Shown here: positions 1 to 11,050 of the stretch, in pieces | Layout: every line of letters starts with the position of its first letter | Position numbering within the stretch: position 1 is the stretch's first letter | DNA from: Cornus controversa | Taxonomy: Eukaryota; Streptophyta; Magnoliopsida; Cornales; Cornaceae | Length of the DNA: 64,000 nt | Direction of reading: 5' to 3' | Assembly (NCBI GenBank): GCA_026545225.1 | Contig: CM048849.1 | Location: 34,432,836-34,496,835 of the forward strand | The notes under the pieces: generated by a model | What the model was told of the DNA's origin: nothing | Seen by the model: only the letters and a program-made list of their open reading frames with translations | Databases searched by the model: none | Position numbers and translations under genes: made by a program

Positions 1-395
1 GATTGTTCATCCTGAAGAAAACAGGAAAGAAGAGAACTACTTTCATTGGTTCATAACAGGATTTCAATTTTGTTTCCGACTATGAGTTCATAATCTCATA
101 TCAATGCAATAAAATATAACAAAAAACAATTTAAGTCAGAAAAATCCATAAAGAGGTGCAGAGAAGAATCAGTGTTGAGATTCACAATAATATCAAGCGC
201 CATGTTTGAGGTGTCAAAATAATTACCACTCCCCGTAACCAACGGAGAGGATATATACCATATTCTCATTGCGTGTGTGTGAGAGAGAGAGAGAGTTGAT
301 CTACATTACTAAAAGCCGATTTTCATTATTATGCAATCAAGGTTTTGGCAAATCCTTGAAACAGGAAAAAGTAAAACTCTTCACCCAAAAGAGTC
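1..395. other. 3' flank of the START gene
   Basis: No gene is seen. On the minus strand this is the 3' untranslated and downstream region. A short GA-type microsatellite lies near 280-295 (plus strand). I found no convincing poly(A) signal pattern that would fix the transcript end. Confidence 0.4.
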
Positions 396-826
396 TCACC
401 TGCGAGCAATTCTTTGCCCCACACTAAGCAACAAGGCTCTCCCGATCGCTCCTGTATGGAGTCCACAAAACAGAGCCACAGTCCCACCTATAACTACCCA
501 CTTCAAATCGATGCCAGCACAATCTTTAATCCCCTGACAAACCTCCATCTGACCTTTTTCTTCCTCACAAGACACTGGCTCTGAAGAATCAGCCGCTCCA
601 TCAAACGAGATCTTTGTGGTGATTCTTGCCATCAGTGCACTTTTGGACAATGATGCCTCGGATTTCCTTGCATGCTGATATGCTCTGAAGCCAGAGTGTA
701 ACTTCTTGACAGTTCCCCACATCCCGTGACGGACACCCAACTTCGACACATCCTTGGGGATCCCCATGTCTTCATAGTGTACAAGAGTCACCTCGCATGC
801 GGACAACTGTCCTTTATGAGATTGCA
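396..826 (-). pseudogene. START gene exon 6, C-terminal part with stop
   Basis: Begins after acceptor GATGTAG and completes the split Val codon. It reads VQSHKGQLSACEVTLVHYED, MGIPKDVSKLGVRHGMWG and TVKKLHSGFRAYQ, a charged linker, and finally a hydrophobic tail (KWVVIGGTVALFCGLHTGAIG and onward) ending IARR at stop 398-396. The tail is the usual C-terminal membrane anchor of this START subfamily. The exon is open from end to end. The apparent ATG at 836 lies in the intron and is not a start. Confidence 0.88.
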
Positions 827-911
827 CTACATCCATTTTTCAAACAATAAACCAATCATGATACGATAAAATTTGCATTCCAGCTGAAGTTGTTCATGTG
901 ATATTGCTTAC

Positions 912-993
912 CAGGCTTGATAACCCAGCTTGAAAAATAAAGATCCACATGCCTCAGCTTGTCACACCTCTGCAAAACTGGATATGGCACCCC
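912..993 (-). pseudogene. START gene exon 5
   Basis: An 82-base exon reading GVPYPVLQRCDKLRHVDLYF, then SSWVIKP and one base of a split codon, between an AG acceptor (ATATTGAAG) and donor GTAAGC. In related proteins the sequence after GVPYP is rich in Arg and Pro. Here Cys, Leu and His occupy those places, each reachable by one transition at a CpG, which suggests relaxed selection. Confidence 0.8.
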
Positions 994-2133
994 CTTCAAT
1001 ATCAAAAATAGCATGTCAATACCTGTGGTCCATATGTCAACACTTTCCACAAAGTATCAAAATTGTAAAAATTGGATGTCCAAAGAAAAATCCAGCAAAA
1101 TATCAAGATGGAAAAAGGGACATTATCTAGTTCCAGTCCCACTATAGCAGGGTCCTGAAGAGGGAGGAGGGGACATCTAGTTCCAGTTCCACTATAGCCG
1201 GGTCCTGAAGAGGGAGGAGGGGACCGAGGAGACAGACCTAACACTTGGTATTTCACAAAGTGGTTGTTCTAAGGCTGAACTCACACTAAAAACATCGATA
1301 TTCAAGTGTTAAAGCGCTGAATGAGGCAACGTCCCTCAAGGCAAATCTAAATTATTGTAATTCTGCAATTAGCCCTCCACTATGGGAAACCAACCTGAGT
1401 AGTGAGTACTATATGTAGCACACTCATCCCTAAACTAAAAAAGAAAAGACTAATATAAATGACCACATGTTTGGAAGACATTTTTTTTGGTATAGTTTGT
1501 TATGTTCCCAATCAGTTGGTACTTTTAATTACTTTATCTAGGCTAAGTTGGCAAAAATGCAAATAATTCATGATGATGCTTTACTTTGTGCCAAACATTA
1601 AATAAAGTATGATCCAGCGGAAATGAAAAATTCACCATCAGAAATCATTTTAACCAGTACAGGGTTTAATACTTTTATAAGTGATGAGGAAAGTGAAACA
1701 GTAAGGAGAAAATTTCGTTGCAGGGTTTAATACTTGTAGAAGTGATGAGGAAAGTGAAACAGTAAGAGGAGAAAATTTATCACGAATACGCGAAATAAGA
1801 AAATCTGAGCAATCCTAATTACGAATGTCAAGAAGGAGATTCTATAACACTGTGTTCTCAGATGAACCCTATAACTTATATAAAGGGATGAGGCAGGTGA
1901 GTTTTCAACAACTTTTGTCTTATTTCTTCTCTTCAATTTGGGTTTGAACAGAAGTTCATATTTGACAACCAAGAATCACCCACATTCTTTTAGGGATTTC
2001 CATTCATCATGATCATCTCAATGTTCCTATTTCCAATGTATTTCAAAACTCTACCTAAGACATAGAAATTATTTTAGAGGAAAACAAGAAGCTACAAACT
2101 GTAAAATTTGCTCATTGCTTAATCCATTAGTAC
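994..2133 (-). other. START gene intron 4 with two small tandem duplications
   Basis: Intron of about 1.1 kb. It contains a 50-bp direct duplication at about 1125-1225 (GTTCCAG...GAGGAGGGGAC) and a 61-bp direct duplication at about 1661-1780 (GGGTTTAATACTT...AAAGTGAAACAG). No other coding sequence is seen. Confidence 0.7.
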
Positions 2134-2217
2134 CTTCGTCAGACAATAATATGTTTGTCCAGCTTCCCATATTCTTCAACCAATGATATATTCTCGATCA
2201 CTGCAGAAAAAAGGAAA
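2134..2217 (-). pseudogene. START gene exon 4 with premature stop
   Basis: Starts after acceptor ATATGCAG and reads FPFFCSDREYIIG, then TGA (2178-2176), then RIWEAGQTYYCLTK before donor GTACTA. The family normally has two Arg before Ile-Trp here, so the stop replaces an Arg codon. CGA to TGA is a single C-to-T change at a CpG. The flanking residues keep the family pattern, so the frame is certain and the stop is real in this sequence. It would remove the rest of the START domain and the C-terminal anchor. Confidence 0.85.
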
Positions 2218-2318
2218 CTGCATATAGGAGGAACAAATGAAGATATCAATTCATGGAATGCCTGAACAAGTAAAACAAAAGATAAAACTTACAGATCCAA
2301 ATCGCATCTTTACCAAAC

Positions 2319-2495
2319 CTTTTTTATCCAGTGGACTATCATTGTCCCTGTTTGAGGGCATTCCACCAATATCTTAAAGTAAGAAAGCATAGGATCCCAT
2401 TTAGGTCGAAATTCATTATCCCAGAAGAAATCTCTAACCAGCTCTGGAGATGCATCCTCAAAAACAGTTCTGCTGCGATACACAATGGGGCCAGT
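2319..2495 (-). pseudogene. START gene exon 3
   Basis: Starts after acceptor TTTGTCAG with TGPIVYRSRTVFEDASPELV, then RDFFWDNEFRPKWDPML and TGTMIVHWIKK, in phase 0 at both ends. This is the core of the START domain; the YRSRTVFEDA and WD-x-EFR-x-KWD blocks are diagnostic. The donor GTTTGG is weak compared with consensus. No frameshift is seen in this exon. Confidence 0.88.
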
Positions 2496-3439
2496 CTGAC
2501 AAACAAGATACATTATCAGGTTTTAATGCATACAATCTTAACAACAATGAGAATGGAGGGAAGACCTGGTTCTCAATAGAAACCTAAGTGTCTTTTATAG
2601 AAAAAAACCTGAACAAGATTATCAATGTGTTTCCAAAATATATGTTATGCATATGATAGAGAAAAACCATGCTAGGCACCCAGGTCATCAGGCTGGCAGA
2701 TGAAGATACAGGTGAAAATATACGCCCATCTGTGAGACAATTCCCCAAAACCGTGTGGCAGAGAATTTTCCAAATTCCATAAAGGATACTTTGGCTATGT
2801 TATTTTGCAATTTCCAACTAGAAAAAGAAAAAAGAAAAAAAAATCTCAATAAGATCTCATAACAAGTAAGTCTATCAAATTACAAAATCTAATGAAAGGT
2901 AAATAACCTGCATTGGCATGAACAAAGTTACGTAGGAGCAGTTATTTTTCCAGATTTAAGTAGTCTAACCTCCAAAACTAGTGACTCAAGAACAAAGTTG
3001 TAGATTTTCAGCCCCAATGCAAATTTTAAGTGAATTTATTTCCTACCCTGACTCCACTCATTTTAACAAATTCATGAACAAAATGGATGGATTTAGAAAA
3101 TAAACCAGGAAATTTTGCTAGGTACCATCTAGGTGACAAGCCTGTCAGATATGTTAGTCTGGCTGCAAGAAATATGCTATATAGCGATAAACATATCCAT
3201 GTCACTTTTTGCTTGACGAGCACTTCTGTCCATTACAAATTTAAGTCTCCCATTAATACGAATTACTCATTTGCCGACAGGCCCGACACTTATTCACACT
3301 TGCTTCAGCATTAGAAAGACAAGTACATGCATCAAAGTAAGGGTCAGAGTCAGTACAATAACTTTTATTTCTTACATAGGACTTTCTCAGCACATGAAAG
3401 ACCGAAGTGCTTAATTATTAAAGTTAGGACAAATTCTAC

Positions 3440-3481
3440 CTCAGGTTCATGACGCCAAGCTTGGTATGTCAAGTTCGAGGT
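3440..3481 (-). pseudogene. START gene exon 2, 3' part
   Basis: This is the 42-base remainder of exon 2. After the TRIM array the same frame continues as SNLTYQAWRHEPE and ends at GAG before donor GTAGAA. The motif TYQAWR-x-EPE is highly characteristic of the START domain in this subfamily. The second copy of the target duplication GAGGT is at 3477-3481. It is too short to be seen as an ORF and was found by looking for the missing piece between ERST and TGPIVYRS. Confidence 0.85.
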
Positions 3482-4728
3482 TGTAATACCTCGCTCCAAC
3501 ACATGGTATGATATTGTCCGCTTTGGGCCTGAGCCCGCACGGTTTTGCTATTGGGATTTACCCCAAAAGGCCTCATACCATTTGAAGAGAACATACTACA
3601 TATAAGCACATCCCCTTTTCCACACCCAGGCGATGTGGGTGATACTACATATAAGCACATCCCCTTTTCCACACCCAGGCGATGTGGGATTGAGCACCCT
3701 GTACCCTGTCAGTGTGGTAGCTCAGCCCAGTGTCTGTCTATGTACCCGCCCACTCACACTCGTCCACAGGGGTTACTACAATCCAACTGTAATACCCCGC
3801 TCCAACACATGGTATGATATTGTCCGCTTTGGGCCTGAGCCCGCACGGTTTTGCTATTAGGATTTACCCCAAAAGGCCTCATACCATTTGAAGAGAACAT
3901 ACTACATATAAGCACATCCCCTTTTCCACACCCAGGCGATGTGGGTGATACTACATATAAGCACATCCCCTTTTCCACACCCAGGCGATGTGGGATTGAG
4001 CACCCTGTACCCTGTCAGTGTGGTAGCTCAGCCCAGTGTCTGTCTATGCACCCGCCCACTCACACCCGTCCACAGGGGTTACTACAATCCACCCCCCTAC
4101 GAGGCCCGACGTCCTCGTCGGCACACTTCCGGCTGGGTTCAGGCTCTGATACCATCTGTAATACCCCGCTTCAACACATCGTATGATATTGTCCGCTTTG
4201 GGCCTGAGCCCGCACGGTTTTGCTCTTGGGTTTACCCCAAAAGGCCTCATACCATTTGAAGAGAACATACTACATATAAGCACATCCCCTTTTCCACACC
4301 CAAACGATGTGGGATTGAGCACCCTGTACTCTGTCAGTGTGGTAGCTCAGCCCAGTGTCTGTCTATGCACCCGCCCACTCACACCCGTCCACAAGGGTTA
4401 CTACAATCCACCCCCTTACGAGGCCCGACGTCCTCGTCGGCACACTTCTTCCGGCTGGGTTTAGGCTCTGATACCAATTGTAATACCCCGCTCCAACACA
4501 TGGTATGATATTGTCCGCTTTGGGCTTGAGCCCGCACGGTTTTGCTCTTGGGTTTTACCCCAAAAGGCTTCATACCATTTGAAGAGAACATACTACATAT
4601 AAGCACATCCCCTTTTCCACACCCAGGCGATGTGGGATTGAGCACCCTGTACTCTGTCAGTGTGGTAGCTCAGCCCAGTGTCTGTCTATGCACCCGCCCA
4701 CTCACACCCGTCCACAAGGGTTACTACA
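3482..4728 (-). mobile_element. Tandem TRIM array: four LTRs and three tiny interiors
   Basis: Four copies of a TRIM LTR lie head to tail: 3482-3780, 3788-4086, 4157-4405 and 4479-4728. Each starts TGTAATACC and ends TTACTACA on the plus strand. The interiors are only 7, 70 and 73 bp. Read on the minus strand the two longer ones start with TTGGTATCAGAGCC or a close variant, complementary to initiator tRNA-Met (primer binding site), and end with a G-rich polypurine tract next to the following LTR. The whole array is flanked by GAGGT at 3477-3481 and 4729-4733, so it behaves as one insertion. The first two LTRs carry an extra internal duplication of about 50 bp. There is no coding capacity. It interrupts exon 2 of the START gene. 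Confidence 0.9.
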
Positions 4729-4854
4729 GAGGTAGAGCGTTCCATCATACTTTGCCATGCCATTTCCCCATTCTTGTCAAGAAAGTGTAACAGGTGTTCT
4801 ATATCATTTTCTGTGACAATATGTAGCTCTGTCTCCAAGTTTCCATTGTTGGGC
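4729..4854 (-). pseudogene. START gene exon 2, 5' part
   Basis: After acceptor CTGCAG at 4860-4855 the exon reads PNNGNLETELHIVTENDIEH, then LLHFLDKNGEMAWQSMMERSTS. This is the start of the START domain, where related proteins have an acidic Glu/Asp-rich lead followed by W-x-x-M-(M/D)-R-(S/T)-T. The frame is cut after ERSTS by the TRIM array. The sequence GAGGT (plus strand, 4729-4733) is the target duplication. Confidence 0.85.
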
Positions 4855-5898
4855 CTGCAGAGAAAAAGTGGAAATAAAAAATAATATATCCTAAAACATA
4901 AAAGATCAAAGTTTGAAATTCCAATAGTATGATGGAGGTAGTCAAATGCAATTGCAAAAATGTTTCTACAAATTAACAATCAAAAGATAAGACAATATGA
5001 ACAAAGGACTATATTTGATTCTGATAGCAATTAGATAACTCAGGGAGTAGAAACTAGAGCAGATGTCCAAACAGCATTACCCTTCTTAAACTTGACAGAA
5101 ATTATTTATCTTCAATTGTTTATGAAGTAAGAAACCAACATACTGCATTCCCCTTGCAAAATAAGGTGTCACTCGTCTTGATTATGGTATGAATTGAACC
5201 AATAATCCTATCACTCACCTTCAGATGCCATGACAACAATTAACCATGACAGGCTATGTACTCATTCAATTAATTCCAAAGAGACGATACACAACTCCGC
5301 CACATTACTTCCACAGGTCTTCCTAGGAGATGAGCACCCACCAATTCACCATCAGGACTCTTCCTTCAGTAGGTCACTGCTCCTTGACTTTATTTCTACC
5401 ACAATCAGGATCAGGGACATTGCTTCAAATGGTAGTTTCCTTAATGGAGCTGCTATCTAAAGAGGCCCCCACTCAGGATCTCTTCCATATATGGTTCCTA
5501 TAAGTTACAAGTTTCCTTGAGAGGGTTGACATCCCAAAAGAGGCTCTTACTGCAAACATTCTTTAGCAAGGGTCATCACTAACCTTGGCCTAACTTCATA
5601 CATGAGAGACACCACCTGCTTGTGTGCCCAACCTAACCCAAATACCTCACAAGTCAACTGCTATACCCACATGATACACTTCGGATTGATAGAGTTCCTC
5701 TTCTTTTTTATCTTTCTATAAAAATAAAAACTATTTCAGAAAGAATTCACTCACTACCCATTCCCAATTGCAAAATCTCACAACTTCACCATTCTATCAA
5801 GTTGCACTACTTAGTATCTCAAGTTACCTGGCAAACAAGCTAAAAACAAGTCAAAACACTCTGTATCACTCAAAATCTCATTTTTCCACATTGAAACC
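4855..5898. other. Start of intron 1, unclassified
   Basis: Intronic sequence next to the exon 2 acceptor. Small open frames occur (for example 5230-5460) but show no family resemblance and no splice context. Nothing further recognised. Confidence 0.4.
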
Positions 5899-6258
5899 TA
5901 TCAATCACTATCTACTCTAAAAGCTTAAGCTGTCAGAAAGGGTGTAACTTTAATATTTAAATCCTTCAATACACCCCCTTAAGTGTCACCTTCTTTTGGT
6001 CCAACATGTGTTTCAATTTTAATTATCAGGATAATAGTTCAAACCTTGTTGCTCTGATACCATGTTAATCACCATCTACTCTAAAAGCTTAAGCTATTAG
6101 AGAGGGTGTAATTTTAATATTTAAATCCTTCAACACACCCCCCTTAAGTGTCACATTCTTTTGGTCCAACATGTTTTAATTATCAGGATAATAGTTCAAA
6201 CCTTGTTGCTCTGATACCATGTTAATCACCATCTACTCTTAAAGATTAAGCTACTAGA
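5899..6258 (-). mobile_element. TRIM family 2, array of three short LTRs
   Basis: LTRs of about 73 bp at 5899-5971, 6063-6135 and from 6220 (truncated near 6258) share TCTACTCTAAAAGCTTAAGC and end ATCCTTCAACA. The interiors of about 85-90 bp contain GCTCTGATACCAT beside the next LTR, which is an initiator tRNA-Met primer binding site read on the minus strand, and a C-rich stretch at the other end (polypurine tract on the minus strand). The same family recurs at 32974-33604 in the opposite orientation. No coding capacity. Confidence 0.75.
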
Positions 6259-7383
6259 ACTCAATTACACATGCCACAATCATAAATAATCCAATCGCAG
6301 CCAATATTCCATTGAATGTCATGACCTCAATTCTCATCTAAACTATGAACTACTGTTCACCACCATCATGTCTATAATCCATAAAACATTGAAGCCATTA
6401 TCACATCCGAACGCTACTTCAATTTCACAAATATTTTCCTTACCAATCAAACCATATTCTTATAACTTAAATGCATGCAACACACACCAATTTAATTATA
6501 TTTACATTACTATGAACTACGTATGCGTACCTTTACTATGAATTATCCCTATCTTCTCTTTAATGACTTCCACGCATAACACAACAACATAAGTTAGAGA
6601 TTAGTCTAGGATGAAATATTATAGCATGGTTCGACTCCTGGATAGGGCGGGAGACACGAACGTGGGGTGAAACAAGCATAAAATAACGGTATCGAAAATT
6701 GCAGTCATCAAATTTTCTTGACATTACACCATTAACTCGGCCAAGTAGGAAGTGACTCACCCAAGTATTGGTACTCGGACGAGCCTTGTGTGGTTTCAGT
6801 TCCCACTGACATATCGTAGAGTATTGGACTCCACTTTCGCTGAGTTCGTTACGACTTAGTCGCACACAAAGACACAACTGAGTCTCAAAACCATGGTACT
6901 TATAAGATATACTTAACTCGCTTTTTCTGATTTCCATCCTCAGTTTCCTCCCTTCACTTCGTCATTGGAGTCTGGACTGCCAGTACTTCCTTTATACCGC
7001 TTGTTTTTCCTATCAGCAGCATGTCCTCCCTTCTGCTCTTGCACTTCTCCCTCTTCTCTCCTCCTTTTCCCTCTCCTCTTCCATTATCCCTATCTTCTCT
7101 CCGATTTTGCTCTCTTTTGTTTTTCTTGTCTTTCCTTCTCTTTTTCAAACCCTCCTCTCTCCTCCAACTCACATGCATCACCCCTATTTACAACTGTTGG
7201 TTGCATGGCTGGGTTCCACCTGCTGGGGGGCACGTGGCCATATTACTTGTCTTCCTATTTTTTATAGAGGGCCTAACACGTGCTTAGATAGGATGCTTAG
7301 GGTCCTGATTGTCAGGAGGATACATGGTGTTTGGGATGGTCCAGACTAAGAGGCACCTTTTTCTTTCCATTACTATGCCTTAA
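6259..7383. other. Unclassified intronic DNA with a pyrimidine-rich tract
   Basis: No gene recognised. A strongly CT-rich tract at about 7020-7170 gives open frames that are low in complexity and not credible as proteins. The stretch may be part of the LTR or leader of the degenerate element that follows; this is a guess. Confidence 0.3.
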
Positions 7384-8440
7384 GAATAATAGTTCCTTAT
7401 GTCTCGATGTGAGTGCTCTGTCAATTTGGGTTTCTTTAAGCAGTCCCTCATAAGGGTTATATGAACTGCAATCTCTTCGATTTGGATGAGGATGGTAACT
7501 TAAGTTATTCTACGGCAAGGTGGAGGTTATGTGAGCGGAGATCACAAGATAAGGTGACAGATTGGATAGTAAAAAGAGGTACGTAGTTATCTATGATGAG
7601 CTTTTGGAGTTATACGCAATTCGTTGCAGCTTGCTGGGATCATGCTTAGTTATCATTTCTCAAGACACATCATTTGTTACCTCCAGTGATTGCGTCCCCC
7701 CATTGTTGCCGCAGATGATGCAAACTTCGTGGGTGATGTATGTCTGCGGATGATGGATATGCCACTTCAATTTATAGTGTATACCTTATCTTTGTATGGT
7801 TTAAGAAGAACTTCTAAAAAGAAGTTGGTGTTAAACACCGATAAGAATGAATTCTAACCGGTAGCTACTCATTACACACAAGAAAGAGTTCCAGTTTCAG
7901 TTCAGTCTACGGTCTCCTCACCGGCAATCGGGTATCAATAATCACTTACCCTGCGTTAGTAGAGTGAGGAGTAAACGGACTCAAATACAGTTGTCAGGAG
8001 GGGCTCCGACTTATAAGGAATGAGAATGAGAATCGGCACTGTTCCTGCTGTGAGAGCTTGACTGATGCAATTCTACCTTGCCTTTTCATTTACTTTGGTA
8101 AAGTAGGAATGCCCACTTAGAGGTTTCCAAACGGTCACGCTTTACCACGTTGTCTCATTGGTAAGGGGGCTATGAGCTAAGCTATACTCGTAATCAAAGG
8201 CTGACCCTGCGGAGAACCATCTAATGCTGTACTAGACTAGCTACTGTATGGCTCAAAAAAGAGCACTTAAAGGGAGTTCTTGGTGAATCCAAACGATTGC
8301 GAGAAGCGTCTGTTCCGCTTTATCCTTTAACTCATTTTATGTAATAAAAATTTGATCCACTGGTATTTCTACGTTCGATCTCTACTCCCCAAAAGGTTAC
8401 CCGTGGTCAAATATAAAGACCCCAGAAGTCCGACCGTCAC
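7384..8440. other. Possible organelle-derived sequence upstream of the Athila relic
   Basis: Base composition and texture change here: less AT-rich, with few homopolymer runs, reminiscent of plant mitochondrial intergenic DNA. No mitochondrial gene was recognised, so the call is tentative. A 38-bp segment at 7763-7800 is repeated exactly at 11669-11706. It may instead be decayed LTR or gag sequence of the Athila-like element. Confidence 0.3.
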
Positions 8441-8462
8441 TTGTACAATAGGAGATCATTTT

Positions 8463-11050
8463 GTTGATTAGGCTCTAGGGAACTTGTTACCTTTTTCAGT
8501 CTACCAAGAGTTAGGGTTGAATAATTTTAGGAAACTCGATGTTATAATTCAATTAGTCGATCGATCAGCTAAGATTCCAAGGGATATAATTGAGGATATG
8601 ATTGTCAGAGTGGCTGATTTTGTAATACCCCGCTCCAACACATGGTATGATATTGTCCGCTTTGGGCCTGAGCCCGCACGGTTTTGCTATTGGGTTTACC
8701 CCAAAAGGCCTCATACCATTTGAAGAGAACATACTACATATAAGCACATCCCCTTTTCCACACCCAGGCGATGTGGGATTGAGCACCCTGTACCCTGTCA
8801 GTGTGGTAGCTCAGCCCAGTGTCTGTCTTTGCACCCGCCCACTCACACCCGTCCACAAGGGTTACTACAATCCACCCCTTACGAGGCCCGACGTCCTCGT
8901 CGGCACACTACTTCCGGCTGGGTTCAGGCTCTGATACCAACTGTAATACCCCGCTCCAACACATGGTATGATATTGTCCGCTTTGGGCCATAGCCCGCAC
9001 GGTTTTGCTCTTGGGTTTACCCCAAAAGGCCTCATACCATTTGAAGAGAAACATACTACATATAAGCACATCCCCTTTTCCACACCCAGGTGATGTGGGA
9101 TTGAGCACCCTGTACCTTGTCAGTGTGGTAGCTCAGCCCAGTGTCTGTCTTTGCACCCGCCCACTCACACCCGTCCACAAGGGTTACTACAATCCCTCAA
9201 AAATGATAAACACAGTAGACCCAATTTTCATGTTCGTATATATATACACCCGCCTATACAATCATATATACATGTATATACATATGCAAAAATACTCTAA
9301 AACAGTACCAAAACTCCAAAATGCTAATGTTTAATTCACAGAATTATTCTTAGCATGCAAAATCATTTAATTTCATAAATAAATGCATACAAATTTCTAG
9401 CAATATGTTTATACAATTAGCATAATTAATTCTCACAAAATTTATCAACAGAGAAAACAACATACAATTATATACAAATTTCCAAAATAAACACAAATCC
9501 TCAAACCTAGACTATGCATACGGATTCAAAGGGGAAGAGAAGAATCAAACTTGCCTTTTTTCTGACGAATCAACTTGTTCACCCGATCGTCACTCCCTTC
9601 TCTCTTTCGTTTACTCGCTCTTAGTTCTGTGCGTAAAATAACGGCAACCCTAATTTCTTCTTCTTTTCTTTTCCTTTTTGTCTTAATTATTCTTTTTTTT
9701 TTTTCCTCAAACTAATTAAAAATCAAATTAATAATACCAACAATAGCAATAAAAAATATTATTACAACCCTAGGCCCATCATTTTAAACATAACCTTAGC
9801 CCACTCATACTAGCCCAAATTCCTCCCTAGCCCAACCCAAAACATTTAAATAAAATAACACACAATTAATACCAATTCACATAAAATGATAAAATGCATG
9901 TATAAAAGACAAGCAACTCACCTACAATGATAATTTATATTAAAAAAACATTTCACATGAATTAATAAAATAAAGTAATAATGTAAAGAGATTAAATTGA
10001 CACCTAAATTTTCCGGGGTATTACAGATTTCTATTACTCTGTAGATTTCATCGTGCTAGATACCCAACCCACTAAGGTAAACAGATTTCAATCATTTTAG
10101 GTCAAACATTCTTAGCTATAGCCAATGCATTGATCAATTGTAGGAATGGTAACATGCCCTTAACCTTTGGTAACATGAAAGTGGAAGTCAATGTGTTTAG
10201 CTTGATGAAAGAGCCCCCCGACTCAGATTACATTGAAGATGTTTGTCTCATTGAGTCGTTGACCTCGCACACTTTTGAGCACTCCTACCATGAGGATCCA
10301 CTCCAACCGTGTTTAGCACATTTTGGGGATTATTTTGATGAGGATAACTATATTAGTGAAGTTAATGCCTTGCTAGATTCCACTCCAATCTCTGACATAC
10401 CAAAATATAGGGCCAAACTTGAATCATTGTCTTTGCCCGATGCCACTGCATCTAACAATGCCAACCCCCTAAGGTTGAATTAATTAAGGTTCTTAGGGCG
10501 AATAAGGAGGTCATAGGTTGCTTCATTGATGACATCCGAGGCATTTTTCCTTTAGTGGTGCAACGTCGCATTCACTTAGAGGACGATGCTCAAACCTGTA
10601 GACAACCCTAAAGGAAACTTAATCCCAATTTAAAGGAAGTTGTCTGTGCTGAAGTTATCAAACTTCTTGACACCAATATCATCTATCCCATCTCTGATAA
10701 CAAGTGGGTAAGTCCAGTCCAAGTCGTCCCTAAGAAGTCTGGCATCACTGTCGTTGCCAATGACCATAATGAGTTGGTTCCCACTCGTGTCCTGGCGAGT
10801 TTGAATAGACTATAGGAAGCTTAATAGTGTGACTAGGAATGATCATTTCACTCTCCTTTTTGTTGACCAAATGTTAGAGAAATTAACCGGTCAGGCCTAC
10901 TATTGCTTTTTAGATGGTCACTCTTTCTACAACTAGATTCCAGACCACCCTGATGACCAAGACACGGCAACTTTCATTGTCCATTCAGCACATTTGCTTA
11001 TCGTCGCATGCTCTTTGGCTTGTGCAATGCACCCGTCACGACATAACACA
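8463..11050 (+). pseudogene. Athila-like Ty3/gypsy relic: protease and reverse transcriptase fragments
   Basis: Plus-strand remains of a polyprotein. Before the nested insertion the frame reads LLPFSVYQELGL and IPRDIIEDMIVRVADF, then continues after it as YYSVDFIVLDTQP; this is the protease region. A linker follows (open frame 10130-10483). Next come EVIKLLDTNIIYPISDNKWV and SPVQVVPKKSGITVV, then an RT core with VCIDYRKLNSVTRNDHF, MLEKLTGQAYYCFLDG and RRMLFGLCNAP-like text in different frames. Stops and frameshifts are frequent, so the copy is long dead. The match to the Athila lineage is from recall of its conserved RT and protease text. The insertion at 8621-10024 splits it between VADF and YY. 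Confidence 0.8.
8621..10024 (-). mobile_element. Chimeric insertion: TRIM LTR-interior-LTR joined to a gypsy LTR fragment
   Basis: TRIM LTRs at 8621-8869 and 8942-9191 enclose a 72-bp interior with the same primer binding site as the exon 2 array. Directly after the second TRIM LTR, 9192-10024 is the terminal part of a 3-kb-family LTR (closest to 62284-63195 in this window), ending CCGGGGTATTACA. The flanks GATTT at 8616-8620 and 10025-10029 are an exact 5-bp target duplication. The interrupted Athila frame resumes across it, so the two different sequences appear to have inserted as one unit. The junction shares ATCC between the TRIM interior start and the gypsy LTR, as template switching with microhomology would leave. 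Confidence 0.75.

Noticed and set aside
396-836. A separate single-exon gene starting at the ATG at 836
   Set aside because: The first codons lie in an intron. The acceptor at 829-827 and the family alignment show this is the last exon of the START gene.
3545-4645. Repeated open frames of 75-111 codons in the TRIM copies on both strands
   Set aside because: They follow the LTR repeat exactly, occur in several frames and both strands, and have no start context or domain. TRIM LTRs are non-coding.
3482-4728. Cassandra-type TRIM carrying 5S rRNA promoter sequence
   Set aside because: I looked for 5S rRNA internal control region text in the LTR on both strands and saw none.
6965-7349. Overlapping 80-100-codon frames at the CT-rich tract
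   Set aside because: Low-complexity Ser/Leu/Phe/Pro text open in three frames; a pyrimidine tract rather than a protein.
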